Below, in pieces: positions 50,727 to 63,484 of a stretch of DNA of 64,000 bases. Both the position numbers and the translations under genes were made by a program. Each line of letters begins with the position of its first letter. Within the stretch, counting starts at the first letter, position 1. The stretch spans positions 62,001 through 126,000 of the forward strand of contig JAUPFP010000091.1 of the NCBI GenBank assembly GCA_036925085.1, given 5' to 3'. The DNA is from Brachycybe producta (taxonomy: Eukaryota; Arthropoda; Diplopoda; Playtdesmida; Andrognathidae). Under the pieces are notes generated by a model. The model ran no database searches, had not been told where the DNA came from, and saw nothing but the letters and a program-made list of their open reading frames with translations.

Positions 50727-51374
50727 AAAGCCCCTATTGATGCAATTCAACTTGCAATGCAACTCGTGATGTGACTTGCAACTAGAACTTTGTAATAAAC
50801 TTCTATATCACACTATGCAACCTAGTTGCCAATCAAGTTTTCAAAAGTCGTTTATGTCAAGGGGCCGACATTCGGGTGAATCTCGTACGGCATTCCGGAA
50901 GCCATTTTAACTTTTAATCCGCGTTTTATTGAAATTTAAAATTTCAATTCTATTCTGGATATCCCATAAAATGCAGCTAAAAAGGAAAATGACTTTCCAT
51001 CCACACTATCTGCTGTGAATCTTAGTGAAAATCGTACATGATTTTATGTTCAATGTCTGTCCCCTTGGTTTGTGTGTACATAATGTGATCAACTAACAGG
51101 ATGTTCATAAACCGAAAGTCATGAAACTGGTAATTCTTTCAATGTTACATATGTCATTTCCGGCAAACGGCCTGATTGCTTGTTAGTCAGAAAGTTACAT
51201 GAAAAGTCTGTCAGAAGTTGAACCTCTTCAACAATAAGTTAGACTGAGTCTCACACTAGTTAAAAATAAAGTTTTTATCAAGTTGCATGTCATATTACAC
51301 TATAAACATTGAAGTTGCATGTCACATTGAACGTTTTCTTGCATCAAAAGTTGCTAGTGTAATAGCGGCTTAAG
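50727..51374 (+). mobile_element. MITE-like element M2, copy 1
   Basis: About 648 bp. The right terminus read inward is ttaagccgctattacactag-caacttttgatgcaag. The left terminus is agcccctattgatgcaattc-aacttgcaatgcaac. The ends are imperfect inverted repeats. An inverted copy lies at 55,332-55,893. Internal landmarks: atcgtacatgattttatgtt, ctttccatccacac, tggatatccc. No long ORF. Confidence 0.65.
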
Positions 51375-51941
51375 AAAACTTTGAATTTAATCATTACCCC
51401 AAATGCGTTAGTCAATTCAATTACTGCAATAAACTGTGATTTAAAAATGCCCAAATTCCATTGTTTTAAATCTTTTTTTTGTTGCACTTCTTGCACACAA
51501 AGATTTCTTATTGTACACACTAACTTTCAGATCAGGTTTTACATTCATTGATTTTTTTTTCTTTTGCAAGACATTCAAAAGTAACATTTATCTCATTTCT
51601 TGCAACTAACTGTAAGATAACTACTACTAGGTTATTTTTACACTACTGTACACATTTTAACCACATTAATAATTTAACAAAGCTGATTTGTGACTCAGAT
51701 TGTCTCAAAACAAATGTGGTTTCCCTCTTTATTTAACATGAACATAGACGCACACACAGTGGCACAGCTAATAATAAATTGTGCCTCACACAATAACACA
51801 CACAACTTAACAATTGAGCTTTACAATCTATTGTTTCATCTTGTTCATCCATATTTATGATACAATGATGATGGCGTTATCAGAATTCAAACGAGAATTT
51901 CTGTTATCGAAAAATGCGAATTTCCTCCTCCTCCTCCATTT

Positions 51942-52008
<67 letters not shown>

Positions 52009-53287
52009 AACTAACTCCCACTCTCATCATTTTCCGTCTATCTAAATACAACTTGATGTAATTTATTAATGAGGTGGGATGGACTCAGTGGGTGGTATAG
52101 TAAAAACTATGGCTGAACAAACATTAAAAAAACAAAAAATAAGCTTCCTCTCTCTTAACACTTTGCAAGATTAATCTAAGATTAAATTATCTTTCTTAAT
52201 TAGTCAATGACAAATTGCATAAATTAAGTCTATGTATTTCAAATGAAAGTCATCTTATTGGAAAGGAATTAAGTGATGGATTATACATATATATAAAAAA
52301 AAAGTAGTCACACATTTTATATTTGTAGAAGACAATACTAATGGGAACTGTACTTAAATTAGTTGCATCTTTCTTTCTCAACCTATATCCAATTTTGGAT
52401 ATATTTATAGGCATTAAATTTGTGATTTTTATAATAGATTTTTTTGTTTTATACATTTTATACAGTATAATACGTCACGTATCATACGTTAACGTGTAAA
52501 ACATTACTTTTGTGAAATTTACCCATCCCTGGTGTCCATCTGGTGTCCCTACATCTCGCAATGTGGCCTGCTCACCTCCACTTCACTTCTTTAGCATGTT
52601 CTACCACATCAATCACTTTAGTCTGAGAGTATATCCAACAATTTGTTCTTCTGTCTCTAAATAAGTGAACTTTTATACAAAGTATTTCGGATGTTTGCAA
52701 ATATCTGAAGCTTTTTACAGCACTTTTTGAAGATTTCAGCAATTCTCAAAATTTTTCAAACTTGTAAAATCGAAAATCTTTTCAAAACTATGAAGCAACA
52801 AAAACGTTTCAAATGTCTTCGAAGAGCTAAAAAAGCTCTTCTAAAAGATTTAAAAGCTTCTTCATAACTTGTGAATTTTTGTGAAACTTTTTCAGAACTT
52901 TTTTTTAAAACTTCAAAAACCATTTTAGAACATTTTTTTTTAATTTGAATTTATTATCGAGTTTCAATCATTTTGATTTTTAGTCTTTTTTAAATAAACC
53001 TTAATTCCGATATTCATTACTTCTCAAATGAAATAAATTAACTAAATGCGAATGATATTTTTTTGTTGTTTGGTCAAAAGTTACTATTTGTTGAAACGGG
53101 CACAAGTCCATAAGATATGTGTCAGCTTTAGTTAAGGAGCTTTTTTTCAAAACTCAGTAAGTCCATTTTTTGCCAAATAAATTTTATAAAATCTATTTTT
53201 GTAAACAGTTTTCAAAGCTGCATCATTATTTGTAATCTTTTTTTTCCTCTACAAAGTTTCAAATAAAGTACAGTAAAAACTGATAAA
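51375..53287. other. AT-rich spacer with (TC)n at about 51,944-52,005
   Basis: A (TC)n microsatellite and low-complexity DNA. No gene or bounded repeat recognised; 52,740-52,930 is rich in short self-complementary strings such as gaagagct/agctcttc. Confidence 0.45.
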
Positions 53288-53289
53288 TA

Positions 53290-53591
53290 GGGTTCGGATT
53301 TTGATGCAATATTAACCGGAATGTTTCTCAATTTGTGGCCAATTGTGAAGTAATCAACATCATCAACATCATTAGAGCAACTGCAATTATGCTTTTTCTA
53401 ATCAGAAAAGGCTGGTTAGAGAGGCTAGATGTCTGGTTACTATCAGTTGTCAACTAGAGTTCTAGCCTCTAACTATTTTTTTAGTTAGAAAGAACATTTT
53501 TTTTATCTAAACAAGATTGTTATTTCACAATTGGCACTTGGGCCACATATTGAGAAACATTCCGGTTGATATTGCATCAAAATCCGAGCCC
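53290..53591. mobile_element. TA-flanked palindromic MITE
   Basis: 302 bp with over 50-bp inverted ends (gggttcggattttgatgcaa left; gggctcggattttgatgcaa right) and TA on both sides (53,288-89; 53,592-93). The TA duplication fits a Tc1/mariner-type non-autonomous element. A decayed relative is at 61,953-62,170. Confidence 0.8.
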
Positions 53592-53593
53592 TA

Positions 53594-54485
53594 CTAATAA
53601 TAAAGTAGTGGTTTAACACAAAAACGAATAAGAAGAAATACATTTCGCTTCCAATCCCTTAGAATAGCAAAACATTTCCTTTCACGTTTCTACAGTATTA
53701 CCAACTCCATCACAAACACTCAATGGTTCAAATAACCGAAAAAACAAACCAACAAAACAACAGGAAATGAAATATTCCACCTGAAACTATCTCATATTAA
53801 TAATACTGACCAAATCAAACAGAAAAAGAAAACATAAAGATATCTGGATTTTTTTTTAAAAAAAATTGCTGGTCATTGGTTTGTAACTTCAGAAAAAAAA
53901 TACTAAACAGTCATTTTCTAACCTCACCCCAATTTTAAATAGAAAAAGCAGAAGAAGAAAAAATTATTTTCGAAGATTTTTTTTCAATAAGAATTTTCTT
54001 CCATATTTTTTTTACCAAAAAAAAAATTCACTTGAGCATTAAATCTGAGGTAATTTCAATTTTCCCAAACCCTTCAACTATGAATAAAAAGAGCATAAGT
54101 AATGCATTCAAATATGACGTTTCACAATCGATACATACAACAATTTCACATTTTCTTTTTACGAGCGGAAAACCCAGAAGAAGAAGTAGAAAAAAAAACT
54201 TAAGACACAAACAAGCCAAACAACACTAAATATAAGCAACAGCTTCAAATTATATTTTAGAAGTAGTAGTAAAGAAAAATCTCCACCCGAACACCTGGCT
54301 CTTTAATAATAACAACAATATTTGCATATCGGCCTACAGCTAATATTTATGAAACATGTAAATTATTACAATGTACACGGGTAGAATGCAATTAAGAAGA
54401 TATAAAAGAAAATCCATGAACCTTTTTTTTCTGTTGAGAAGAGAACTAATTATTATAAAAAGAAAAAAAAAATTCTAAGCAAATA
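53594..54485. other. A-rich spacer
   Basis: Nothing recognised. Confidence 0.4.
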
Positions 54486-54678
54486 AATGCGGTATCCCTG
54501 TACAATGTTAATTAAAATTTACAGGAATGCACATCAGCTTGCAGTGATTGCCGCCATTCGGGGCGTAAATAACTCCCTTATCCCTGTAGAGCACGAACAA
54601 AAGTTACAGCAATGCATTGCACCTTGCAGTGATTGCCACCATCCAGGAGCTGCTCTTTACAATACATGTATAGCAAAA
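54486..54678. repeat. Two-copy local direct repeat of about 90 bp
   Basis: Units with acaggaatgcacatcagctt-gcagtgattgccgcc and acagcaatgcattgcacctt-gcagtgattgccacc lie about 90 bp apart. Purpose unknown. Confidence 0.55.
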
Positions 54679-54761
54679 TAAAATGCGAATTTCATTAATG
54701 AAACCTGGTTTATTCAACTCTTATTCTCTAACCAGGTTTCATTAATGAAATTCGCATTTTA
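54679..54761. repeat. Perfect 32-bp inverted repeat with 19-nt loop
   Basis: Arms 54,679-54,710 and 54,730-54,761 (aaaatgcgaatttcattaat, gaaacctggtt) are exact complements. Confidence 0.9.
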
Positions 54762-55331
54762 CTTTGTGTAAAAACTCTAGCCTTGAACCAGATCCTTTGG
54801 ACAGAAAAACGCATTTTTTTTTCGGGTCGCAATAATGTAGTGGAAACAGTGGAAACTACTAAAAAAATACATAAAAACATTTGAATATTTTTTGTGTTAA
54901 ATGAATTTCTTGTTAAAAAATTTTTTACCAAAAATATATTTCTTGTTATCCCATTTTTTTGTATTATACAATTTTTCGTGTTAAAAGAAAAAAAAATATT
55001 TACGACATTAAAAAAAAAATTAAACATAAAATTTATATCGTATGATTCAAATTTTCGTGTTATTCGTTTTCCTATTAAACGAATTATTCCATATATTTTA
55101 TTAAAATGATAGAAAAAAACGAATTTATGGTAAGAAATGATGAAAACTTTAAAACAACAACAACAAGACATTTGCCAAGTACGTTTTCGTAATAAACAGG
55201 GTCCTCAAATAGGGTACATATATCCTTTACAAAAAAAGTTATGCACACAGCATTATAACAAATTATATGCTCATATACAGTATGTAAATGTAAGTTGAAG
55301 AGTATATACTGTAAGTTTTATTTTAAAACTC
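54762..55331. other. AT-rich low-complexity spacer
   Basis: Short hydrophobic ORFs on both strands come from T/A runs and are not genes. Confidence 0.4.
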
Positions 55332-55893
55332 TTAAGCGGCTATTACACTAGCAACTTCTAATGCAATAAAATGTGCAATGTGACATGCAACTTCCTTGTT
55401 TATAGTGTGCAACTTGATAAAACTTTCCTATTAACTAGTGTCAAAATCAGTCTTATTGAGTTGCACAGGTTCAACGTTGAGAGACTTTTCCAAGTAAACT
55501 TCCAGACAAACAACCAATCAGGTCATTTGCCGGAAATAACATATGTAACATTGAACGAATTCCCGGTTTCATGACTTCCGATTTATGAACTTCCAGTTAG
55601 TTGATCACCATATGGACACAAACCAAGGGGGCAGACATTGAACAGAAAATCATGTACGATTTTCACTAAGATTCACAGCAGATCGTGTGGATGGAAAGTC
55701 ATTTTATTTTTTAGCTGCATTTTACTGGATATCCAGAATAGAATTGAAATTTTACGTAAACGAAATTTTGAAAACTTGATTGGAACTTGGCTGCATAGTG
55801 TGATATAGAAGTTTATTACAAAGTTCAGGTTGCAAGTCAAATCACAGGTTGCATTGCAAGATGAATTGCATTGGAGGATGCTAGTGTATAGAA
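55332..55893 (-). mobile_element. MITE-like element M2, copy 2 (inverted)
   Basis: Reverse complement of 50,727-51,374 with some deletions. Starts cttaagcggctattacacta. Confidence 0.65.
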
Positions 55894-56259
55894 AGAAGAA
55901 AAACGAAAAAAAAAATGTGGCTAGACATACATTACACATGTAGGCAGAAATGAAAGACAGCTAGCGAGATACACGTAAAAGATATTAGGATACATGTAAT
56001 ATCAAGTTAAAAAATTCTCTTTTATAAGCCGAAATCTCTAGTGAATGCAATTCACATACATTTTTCTTCCAAAAATGAAATGAGAACTTTTTTTTTAAAT
56101 TAGTATCCAACATCTGATGAATTCGCAATACGAAACACATGTGGCAAAAATGCACTTTTCAAAAAGAAGACAGAAAGAGAACAGAAAAAAAAGGTTTCAG
56201 TACATTTATAAGTCTAAGGAGTATGGAAGCAAAAAAAAGATGAATACAAAAAGAAAAAG
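55894..56259. other. Spacer
   Basis: Nothing recognised. Confidence 0.4.
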
Positions 56260-56319
56260 AGAGACAGGTAGAATTAAAGAGAAAGAGAGAAAGAGAGGAA
56301 GAGAGACAGAGAGAAAGCG

Positions 56320-56365
<46 letters not shown>

Positions 56366-56378
56366 CAGAGAGAAAGCG

Positions 56379-56432
<54 letters not shown>

Positions 56433-56477
56433 AAAAGAGAGGGAGACAAAAAGAGATAGAGAGAGAGAGAAAGAGAA

Positions 56478-56521
<44 letters not shown>

Positions 56522-56541
56522 GGAGAGGGAGAGAGAGAGAG
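56260..56541. repeat. (GA)n-rich microsatellite, compound
   Basis: About 280 bp of GA with AAA/ACA interruptions, including a duplicated agagagacagagagaaagcg block. The Arg/Glu and Ser/Leu ORFs over it are artefacts. Confidence 0.95.
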
Positions 56542-56999
56542 TTGAGAAATCATATAATCGTTTTCAGGGGGGTTTCTTCTTCTTCATCTTGGAAATAGCT
56601 TGGGGAGTAAAATAAAAAAAAGTATTCAACTCAAATAATAATATGAATAAATAAGAGAGAAATCGAAAAGAGCATTTCTTTTCTTAAGGAACGTACCGTT
56701 TCAGGCCATATTATCCTTGTCTACATTACAGATTGTGTTCAGTTTAAACTCAGCAATTACGAGCTCTGATTTTCGAACTCTTTAGTTATTCTGATGCATT
56801 TCACAACAGCAACACTTAAGGCGCCCTCGGCACTCAGAACCCCCCCCCCACTTCTTGATCACTTTTCGAATGAAAAATGAAGTCGGGTTGTCGCCAAAAT
56901 CGACCATCATGAGTTTTTCCAAAAAAAAAAAATACATTGCAACTACATCCCAACCACTTTCGACTTCATTTTGCAGAAAGAAGAAATTGAAAGCGCGTT
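56542..56999. other. Spacer with C-run and a dispersed motif
   Basis: A C-run at about 56,840-56,850; 56,880-56,980 carries the gttgtcgccaaaa...ttcattttgcag motif also seen at 19,580 and 36,040. Confidence 0.4.
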
Positions 57000-57240
57000 T
57001 TAAAAACTAGAAACGGAACTAGAATGCAATTAATAAATATCTTCATGTTGATATGTTCAAAATAAACTTTTTAAACTGACATAAAAATCTTATTTTCAAA
57101 GATATCAACATAAAACCTCTAAGTAGTTAAGCTACCTTTCTAGTTTCTAAAAACATCTTCAAAACTATCTAAATTTTGCACCTGAATAACAGAATAATTA
57201 GTTTTATGGGCGCTGACACTTTAAAACCCTCCAAGAAAAC
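57000..57240. repeat. PR1 copy, both halves
   Basis: ttttaaaaactagaaacgga and atcttcatgttgatatgttc, then gatatcaacataaaacctc and ctacctttctagtttctaaa. Confidence 0.6.
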
Positions 57241-57364
57241 AAAGTTACTGAAACTGACAATCCTATTCAATCACAAGAGCAAGATTAAGCACAATAACAT
57301 TTTGTAAATGAAACCTCATTTTAAATTGCTTCACCTCCTTGACGGCAATTTGTACGTCACTTCC

Positions 57365-57600
57365 GTTAATCTACCATAAGCAAGAAAAGAACAGGCAATT
57401 AGAAATCGGGGATAAACATAAGTTGGCTCCACCCTTTTTATGACGACCGGCAACTTCTAATTGGTTTGTTGTGTGGTTCGACGTCGAAAAGGGCGTAACA
57501 CGTGACGTCAGACTATATAACCAACCAGTTAGAAGTTGCCAATCGTCATAAAAAGGGCGGAGCCAACTTATGTATGTCCCGATTCCTAATTGCTTGTACA
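57365..57600. mobile_element. IR2 inverted-repeat element, copy 3
   Basis: Both halves present: caggcaattagaaatcgggg ... gtcccgattcctaattgctt, with a centre gacgtcgaaaagggcg. Same design as 31,403-31,640. Confidence 0.65.
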
Positions 57601-58179
57601 AAAAATCCAGTTTCTGTGCCATCTGTTAGAATTTTAATTGTGAAAATGGCGACTTATAGTTATAAGATAAATGGCAAAAGCATTTTGAAAATATGAAAAT
57701 TGAAATTTTGAAATTTGAAAATATTGATTTATTTATTTCCATTTTAAGTCCCTGCGACGAAAATAACGTCCAAATGTCTTATTGTATTATTTTAACGAAC
57801 TTACATAATAAAATTATTTTTAGAATAACCTTTCTATTGCTCTAGTTTCTAAGAAACCACCTACATTTGAAAATTACTGTTTGAATGCAATAACGTTCTT
57901 ATTCTTAAGAACAATCTTCTAAATTTTTCATTTTATATAACTGAGATCTGTTTGTTTGCTCTATTTGACAGCACAAACCCATTAGAAAATGAGTTCAATT
58001 GACCACTATGTATATATATTTTCTAAACACATTTGAAGAAGAGTAACCCTCTTGAAAAATTCATGCTCAATTTACAATTTCAGTTTACATTAAAAAAGGT
58101 CATTTTGCAAATGGAACTCTCATAAACACAATGAGATGAACTCCATTATAAAAATTCTTCCTCTGTAACAAAAAAAAAA
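57601..58179. other. Spacer
   Basis: AT-rich. No gene recognised. Confidence 0.4.
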
Positions 58180-58655
58180 GTTGAATACAGACGATCAATC
58201 CTGGATTGTTAATCCGAAATTGTTAATGTACTCCTCTAAAGATTGTCTCCTGAAAAATTGTCAATTAGACGTTTACACCATTTCTGTCTAATTTTTTTTT
58301 CTTGTTAGAGTCAGATTGAATAACAAACAAAAATTGGATTGAATTATTTAAAATCTACCACAATATACAATCAATTTCTTTTTTGGATTGAAAAGCTTGA
58401 ATTGCCACGCCAAAATTGACTTTACGTATTCAGTTTGCCCAATTTGTCAATCCACACAAAACACCACCCAGTTTTCTTCACTTCAATCCAAAAAAATTAA
58501 ATGGATTTTTCTAGTCAAACAAAACATTCCAGTAAAATATTAAAGAGCAAATAAAAGTTAGATTGAATTATTCAAAATCCGTCAAATACACGATGATTTT
58601 TTTAGATTTAAAAAGTTAGAATTGACAAAGCAAGAATTGATCGTCTGTATCCAGC
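58180..58655. mobile_element. MITE-like element with inverted ends
   Basis: Left gttgaatacagacgatcaat, right read on the other strand gctggatacagacgatcaat; 476 bp, AT-rich interior without ORF. Confidence 0.6.
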
Positions 58656-59165
58656 TTTAACAAAAGAAAACCGGGAACAATTGTTTTTTTTGTTTTTTCA
58701 ACTTCTAAAATTGAACAAAAAAAAAAGAGCAGCTAATCTTGAAATTCAAGAAGAAGAAAAAACGTACACTTGAAGATTTCTTTGTAAAACCTTCGAAAAT
58801 TGAAGAACGAAAGAAAGAAAACTCACTTATTTAACCCTGTTTTCTTCAAAGTTCTTAACATATAATAATAATAATAATGTAGAAAAGACACTCAAAATAT
58901 GCTTTTAAATCCCACGCACAAAAAACGAAGATGAAAAATCCTTTGTGCTTTTCATTTAAAACTTAACAACAAATGCTAAAATAAGAAGAAAAAAAATAAA
59001 TGAAATCGAACAATCAATATTGTCAATTATCAACAGGTTCCAAAAAAGGAAAGATAGAAAAATCTCATAAAAAACACACACACAGACAGAATTCATTTGA
59101 AAAGAAAATGAAAGAAATACACAGTGAAAACAAAGTTATTTTTATTTTTTTTTAAAGAAACAACT
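58656..59165. other. A-rich spacer
   Basis: (AAT)n-like run at about 58,864-58,878. No gene. Confidence 0.4.
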
Positions 59166-59169
59166 TTAA

Positions 59170-59997
59170 GAGCCTAGATACAGTGTTTAGTTCAAAATTT
59201 CTCCGAATGTAGGCACTGCGATCATTTTTGATTGAAAAACGGTTTTTTTCTCCAGGTTTCAAGTCACATAATAATTAAAAAAAAATAATTTCGCGTGCTA
59301 AGCTTATAAAAAGAAAACATCGTGAAGCCAATAGATTAATGCACGTGCTAATTTTAATGTGATTGTTCTAAGTCGTTTTAATGGGAGTTCTTCAAATGTT
59401 TGGGTGACGGTTTTTTGGTCCTATGGGAATTAACATGGAGTTAAAAAAAACGATCGATTTTGAACCTTGTTTAAAAATAGAAGGACCTTTCAGAATTTAG
59501 AAAAAAAGAATCATCATGAAGGCAACAAACACGTGTAAGTACGTGCTAATTTTTTTGGTTGTTCTAAATCATTTTAATGAGAGTTCTTCTAACATTTGTG
59601 GGACGGTGTTTTGCTCCTATGGAACTTAACATGGAGTTAAAAAAAATGTACGAATTTAAACGTTATTAAAAAATAAAAGGACCTTTTCAAAATTTGTAAA
59701 AAGGAAACATTGTGAAGCCAAAACATGAAAGTATGTGCTAATTATTTTGTTATTGTTCTAAATCGTTTTTAACAAGAGTTTTTCAAATGTTTGTGGGACG
59801 GTTTTTGATCCAATGTTGTCAAAAATATATAAAGCGATAGCTTACAGAACAATACTTTTTATTGCATTTTGCGCTTTACTGTATTTTAATTGAGCGATTG
59901 AGTCGATTTCTTGCAGTTTTAGTAACACCATATAGTAACACTCATTTGTCTCGTTGTTGTCTGCTAAAAACAACAAAACGGACGTGTATCTAGGCTC
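59170..59997. mobile_element. Inverted-repeat element carrying three ~195-bp tandem repeats
   Basis: Ends gagcctagatacagtg and its complement (cgtgtatctaggctc), with TTAA on both sides (59,166-69; 59,998-60,001). Inside, three direct repeats start near 59,323, 59,515 and 59,713. Each has gtgctaatt...attgttcta, gagttcttc, ttgtgggacggtttt and an aaaggacctt block (the last is missing from the third). No ORF. TTAA suggests a piggyBac-like duplication, but the flanks are self-complementary, so this is not proof. Confidence 0.65.
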
Positions 59998-60009
59998 TTA
60001 AGAATAGAA

Positions 60010-60330
60010 AAGAAATCTCAAAGCCTGTTAAAAACTAGAATAGTAGTAGTAGATGAATGTGTTAAAAGTATTTTTTTACGTCGATATTAGGAAATTTTAA
60101 TAATCATCAATCAAATTAGACGTTTTTTTCAAGTAACTTTAAGACGTTTTAGAATCAGGCCACATTGCAAAATTATGCAAATGAAGGAGAACAATGTCCT
60201 TCTGTATTTGAAAAGCAAAATTAACATGAAATAGAAACTAGACGATTAAATGAATTTCTTCAGGTAATAATATTTCATGCTGATATCTTCGAAAGCAAAA
60301 CTTTTAATGGACGTTGAAATACTCGTTTTT
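60010..60330. repeat. PR1-related repeat
   Basis: tgttaaaaactagaatagta, then gaaactagacgattaaatga and catgctgatatcttcgaaag. Confidence 0.45.
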
Positions 60331-61952
60331 CACTTCGATGTTTTATCCAAAATTCGAAAAAAAAAAAGTCGTTTAAAAACATCCCAAAAAAACTTTTGTC
60401 ATAATGTGAAATTGATAAAATGCTTATATGTGAACATAAAAATCAGCTTTAGTGCTGAAGTAATGTAGTAAAGTAATGTAGTCAAGGTGTAGCTCGCCCA
60501 GCGTCTTTCCATAAAAATACATTGCAACCACCATGCACCCAGCCACATGCCACTTTCAAAATTGGTTGAAAGTTGAATCCTGTGTCATCGCCATAACCCA
60601 TAACCAAATTTCTCATCATGACAATGGTCTATTCCAGGCATGTGCAACTTCACTAAAGAGTAGATCGAGACTTACATTGTGTAAAAATTTGAAGCCCAGG
60701 ATATGAAACTTTATACTGGGCCCAACCCACAAAGCCCACTGGCCCATAAGGCTTTATGTAGGTCTCTAATTAAGAGCATGGACCGTATAGCTAATTTTAA
60801 ATATATCCGTGGGTATATTTTAATAAATATAATTTTTTTTAAAAAAAAGTTTGCTTTACAAACAAAATTAAGTTAAGCTTAAGACAGATCAGAAAATGAG
60901 TTCAATCGGACGTTTGAGACTTTATGTCTCTCCCAAAACTGTCAATGTCTTGTGCTAGAAAATCACGGAACCTGGTGATGAATCAATTCTTCATTCAATA
61001 TGCTGGCGCGGGCACAGACTCAGTGAAATTTGGAAAAGTCTTCACGGACCGGATACATTACGGTCGTAGCTTGATTAAAAAGTAGAATATTATCCCCTCA
61101 TCATTTCTCCTTTAACTTGGTAATAAGTGTGTCATTGATTTGTGTATTCAAAGTGACTTAAGACCCAAACTTTGAAAGGGATTTTTCTTTTCAATAAATA
61201 TGAATAAAGATGATGTTCATGTATTCATGCACAATGATGATACTTTAAGACAGAAAATCAAGTTCGTGAGAACTCTTGAGCTTGACCGATAGATAACACA
61301 TTATCAGTGCAAGTAAAGACACCACCCCAAGTATATTTTAACTCTCCTACAAAACAGCAGAAATTCTCATTTTAAATTGTTACAGGCCTCAAACAACGTT
61401 GCCCCATTCCACCCCTTTTTTTCTTCCTATCAAGAGTGTTCTCTTCTTACATTGTTGACATCCTAGGTCTCTTTTGTGTACAAGTACAAATCATTTCATG
61501 TTTGCCTACTGCAGCTGATAACAAACAACATCACCATAAAAGAAACTCGCTCTTTCTCTCTATCTCTCTCTCTCTCTTTCTCTCTCTCTCTCCCTCTCAA
61601 TAGGAGAGAGAATTTGGAAAGGAAATATTGAACCCTGTTTTCTTTACAGGACTTCCTTTTATGCACAAAAGCATATAGTGTATAATAATAACACCAACAC
61701 ACATGACTAACTTCCATTACTTGACGAGACCCTTAGGACCTGAGTTTCAGCACTAACAAAAGTTTAACGACATGGTTTATTCTGTAAACCATGTCAGTTG
61801 TAGAGACTTGAGAGTTAGTTAAGACTAAGAGGTTGCTGGCTGCCCGTACAAGACAAGCCAGTACCAGCTTTGTATTACTGGCACCCTCTTCCTCTTGCCT
61901 CAACCACCTACAAACCAACCTACCGGCCAGTAGTAAAGTTCAACTTTTATAT
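60331..61952. other. Non-coding spacer with short (TC)n at about 61,551-61,597
   Basis: No gene or bounded repeat recognised. Confidence 0.4.
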
Positions 61953-62170
61953 AAAGCTCGGATTTTTATGCAAATATCAAGCAAATGTTTCTCAATTTGT
62001 GGCCCAAGTGCTAAGTGTGAAGTAATCATCATCATCATTATATCAACTGCAATAATGCTTTTTTTTTAAATACAAAAGGCTGGTTAGTGGCTAGATGTCT
62101 GGTTACTCTAACCAGTGTTTTCGTTTGTTGGCTGTAACTTTACAATTCGTCACAGATTAAGAAACATCTA
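61953..62170. repeat. Decayed relative of the TA-flanked MITE (53,290-53,591)
   Basis: Shared blocks: aagctcggatttttatgcaa, aatgtttctcaatttgtggc, gaagtaatca, aaaggctggttag, ggctagatgtctggttact, aagaaacat. Confidence 0.6.
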
Positions 62171-62742
62171 GACCAGATTTTTTTTGCATACAGCGTCTTC
62201 GATTCTCTCACTTGAATTTTAGTTGAAAGTTTATAGTGGATCTACATTACTACAGTATTACACACCATGAAGACACGCCCAAAACGCTTGTAGTTGCAGC
62301 ACATGCAGTATGTAGTGTGTGCCAACGACTCAGCCCTGCGATGTGCTAAACTACCGCCTCAAGGGCGAATTTTGTACCTGGATTCGCAAACAGCTTCGTT
62401 TATCTGCTCCTTTAGAAATGGTTCTGTTGATAACGCAACAGTCAATTTTTTTTTTTAAATTCCTATTCTCCACTTTTTTTTTTCCTCCGATTTTCAATTT
62501 TTCCTCAATTTTATAAATTGTCAAATTAGGTTTAACATAAAATAAATATTTGAATTCTGTATGTTATATTATATACACATATCTTATCAAGATAAAGTCA
62601 ACAGAAAAAAAGAACAGAAAAAAGAGCTAAAAGCAGATTCTGTACCTATTTAAGAAACAACAAAAATCAATACTCGAAAAATTGTGCCTTGAAGCACTTT
62701 TTTTTAACAAAAAAAAAAAAGAACAAATGAAGTATATATATA
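62171..62742. other. Spacer
   Basis: A 65-codon frame at 62,319-62,516 begins MPTTQPCDVLNYRLKGEF, faintly like the QP-D region of pogo/IS630 transposases, but is too short to call. Confidence 0.35.
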
Positions 62743-63190
62743 CTAGTAGGGTAACTCGTCATAAATGACGGGAGCAAAATTCACAGGCAATTGTGCCCTG
62801 CATTAGAATTTCTTTTCCTCCGCCCTTTTATGACGTCACACCAAGTAACAAACCAATTAGATTGTGATGACGTTCATAAAAGGGCGGAGGAAAAGAAATT
62901 CTAATGCTAATTCTAGTTTAATTTTGCTACTATTATCCACTCCCCTTTTTATATTTGAAAGAGAAAATGATTTTTCATTTTCTCTGGTGTGTGCATGTGC
63001 GTCGTTTTTTCCTTTTTTACTACTTTCATTTAAATTTCAGTCACCCCACCTCCCACTTTTTTTCCCTCCACATTTCTTTCTCTCTCTCTCCCCTTCTACA
63101 CTTTCCAACCTTTCCCCCTCTTTTATTTAATATCATGGGGTTCTTGGATGGGGAATGTGCAACATATAGTTGACCTTGACAAAAACAAGG
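62743..63190 (-). mobile_element. Non-autonomous Helitron-like element, copy 6
   Basis: The terminal ctag on the minus strand is at 62,743-62,746 with hairpin inside (cgtcataaatgacg). It is set in a tatata flank, and the 5' portion beyond the gttgaccttga block is lost. Confidence 0.65.
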
Positions 63191-63259
63191 GATTCAAGAA
63201 ACCCTATAGACCTCCATCGCTTTAATATATGCTTTCATGTATCAAATAACCACCTTTTT

Positions 63260-63484
63260 TTCATTGTTACATGTGTGTGCACATGTGTACGCACGTTTAC
63301 ACACATGTGCACACACATACACACATTTACGCACTTGTGTGCATGTGTATGCACTTGTGTGCATGTGTACACACGTGTATGCAGTTGTGTGCTTGTGTGC
63401 ACATGTGTACGCATGTGTACTCATGTTTATGCATGTGTACTCATGTGTGTGCATGTGTATGCACGTGTGCGCATGTGTATGCAC
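63260..63484. repeat. Alternating purine-pyrimidine (GT/CA-rich) tract
   Basis: About 225 bp built from tgtgtgca, catgtgta and cacatgtgt units. The Cys/His/Val-rich ORFs on all frames are artefacts. The sequence is prone to Z-DNA. Confidence 0.85.

Noticed and set aside
56117..56553. 142- and 115-codon Arg/Glu and Ser/Leu ORFs
   Set aside because: Translation of GA-rich microsatellite in several frames.
62319..62516. Possible pogo-type transposase relic (TTQPCDVLNYRLKGEF)
   Set aside because: Only about 30 residues with a weak motif; no terminal repeats or catalytic core seen.
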